Part shown: in pieces, positions 5,973 to 6,467 of the stretch | Layout of the letters: every line of letters starts with the position of its first letter | How positions within the stretch are numbered: the first letter of the stretch is position 1 | Notes under the pieces: model-generated | Databases searched by the model: none | What the model saw: the letters and a program-made list of their open reading frames with translations, nothing else | Told to the model about the DNA's origin: nothing | Position numbers and translations under genes: made by a program | Assembly (NCBI GenBank): GCA_027037575.1 | Contig: JALVZP010000302.1 | Location: forward strand, 1 to 6,467 | Direction of reading: 5' to 3' | DNA: 6,467 nt | Source: Desulfobacterales bacterium | GTDB lineage: Bacteria > Desulfobacterota > DSM-4660 > Desulfatiglandales > JALVZP01

Positions 5973-6467
5973 TTATTTTTTTCTTTCAAGGATGGCATTA
6001 TCAATCAATCTTGCTTTCCCAACAAATACTGCCATAGCAAGAAGTGCCCTATCTTCTATCTTATCTACTTCTTCAAGTGTTTCAGGATCACATATGGATA
6101 CATACTGTATTCTGGTAAATGGATGAGAATTTATAATTTCTTCTACTTTCTTTTTTATCAACCTTGCATCTTCTTCTCCCTTTTCTACCATCTCCTTTGC
6201 TGCATCAATGGATTTTTTTAGACTCAGGGCAGATCTCCTTTCTTCAGGTGATAGATATGCATTTCTGGAACTCATTGCCAGCCCATCAGGCTCCCTTACA
6301 GTAGGGACACCTATTATCTGGACATCCATGTTCAGATCCTGAACCATCCTTTTTATTACAAGAAGCTGCTGATAATCCTTTTCTCCAAATACTGCAATAT
6401 GTGGCTTTGTTATGTTGAATAGTTTTGTTACGACCGTTGTAACACCATCAAAGTGTCCAGGCCTAAA
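5973..6467 (-). CDS. panC: Pantothenate synthetase (pantoate-beta-alanine ligase), N-terminus missing at window edge
   Basis: The frame stays open to the right edge, giving the C-terminal 164 residues of a protein that is usually about 280 long, so roughly the first 115-120 are outside the window. The enzyme joins pantoate and beta-alanine using ATP via pantoyl-adenylate, supplying pantothenate for CoA. Recognisable pieces, counted from the window edge, are RPGHFDGVTTVV (2-13), FGEKDYQQL (27-35), VREPDGLAMSSRNAYLS (57-73, the SSRN element equivalent to KMSKS) and the C-terminal domain that follows. The N-terminal HxGH-type ATP-binding motif is not visible. An internal ATG at 6345-6347 is not the start, because the conserved family sequence continues upstream of it. 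The stop lies 18 bp before metK, so the two are probably cotranscribed. No frameshift or damage is visible. Confidence 0.96.
   Translation of the reverse strand, partial: FRPGHFDGVTTVVTKLFNITKPHIAVFGEKDYQQLLVIKRMVQDLNMDVQIIGVPTVREPDGLAMSSRNAYLSPEERRSALSLKKSIDAAKEMVEKGEEDARLIKKKVEEIINSHPFTRIQYVSICDPETLEEVDKIEDRALLAMAVFVGKARLIDNAILERKK

Noticed and set aside
6345..6347. The ATG as the start of a short 124-aa PanC
   Set aside because: The same frame continues to the window edge with unmistakable PanC motifs (RPGHFDGV, FGEKDYQQ), so the gene is merely cut by the window.
1..6467. CRISPR arrays, insertion sequences, tRNA or rRNA genes
   Set aside because: No spaced direct repeats, transposase-like frames, terminal inverted repeats or RNA-gene signatures were seen; nearly every base lies in a recognised coding gene.

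Overview
The window is a compact, entirely minus-strand stretch of an AT-rich genome (roughly 38-40% GC by eye) that looks bacterial and probably thermophilic. The enzymes are bacterial-type (MetK of the ordinary bacterial family, PanC) and the genes have good Shine-Dalgarno sequences. Arginine is written almost only as AGA/AGG and isoleucine very often as ATA, a habit common in thermophiles. The window also carries the two key genes for di-myo-inositol phosphate (DIPP), a solute typical of (hyper)thermophiles. I cannot name the species. A Thermotoga-like, Aquificae-like or uncultured thermophilic bacterial lineage would fit.

Read in the direction of transcription (right to left), the order is: the 3' part of panC (pantothenate synthetase, cut by the window edge); metK (S-adenosylmethionine synthetase); an S-adenosylhomocysteine hydrolase gene (ahcY); a 54-bp gap containing the only visible internal promoter; a small unrecognised gene (120 aa) with a possible helix-turn-helix; an inositol-1-phosphate synthase gene; a fused inositol-1-phosphate cytidylyltransferase / CDP-alcohol phosphatidyltransferase (bifunctional DIPP-phosphate synthase); and an HD-domain hydrolase. 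Apart from the 54-bp gap, junctions are 18 bp, 10 bp, 1 bp, 1 bp and a 16-bp overlap, so the window probably holds one or two operons.

Two metabolic blocks are visible. The first is cofactor and methyl-group metabolism: PanC makes pantothenate for CoA, MetK makes SAM, and AhcY removes the SAH left by methyltransferases. The second is compatible-solute synthesis: glucose-6-phosphate to L-myo-inositol-1-phosphate (Ino1), then to CDP-inositol (N-terminal domain of the fusion), then to phospho-DIPP (C-terminal membrane domain). DIPP itself needs a final dephosphorylation. The gene that follows and overlaps the fusion encodes an HD-type metal-dependent phosphohydrolase with the full set of metal ligands, making it a natural, untested candidate for that step. 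The small 120-aa protein, whose gene lies 1 bp upstream of ino1 and behind its own apparent promoter, is the other interesting unknown.

No RNA genes, mobile elements, CRISPR arrays, riboswitches or clear terminators were seen. No gene-free stretch exceeds 54 bp.
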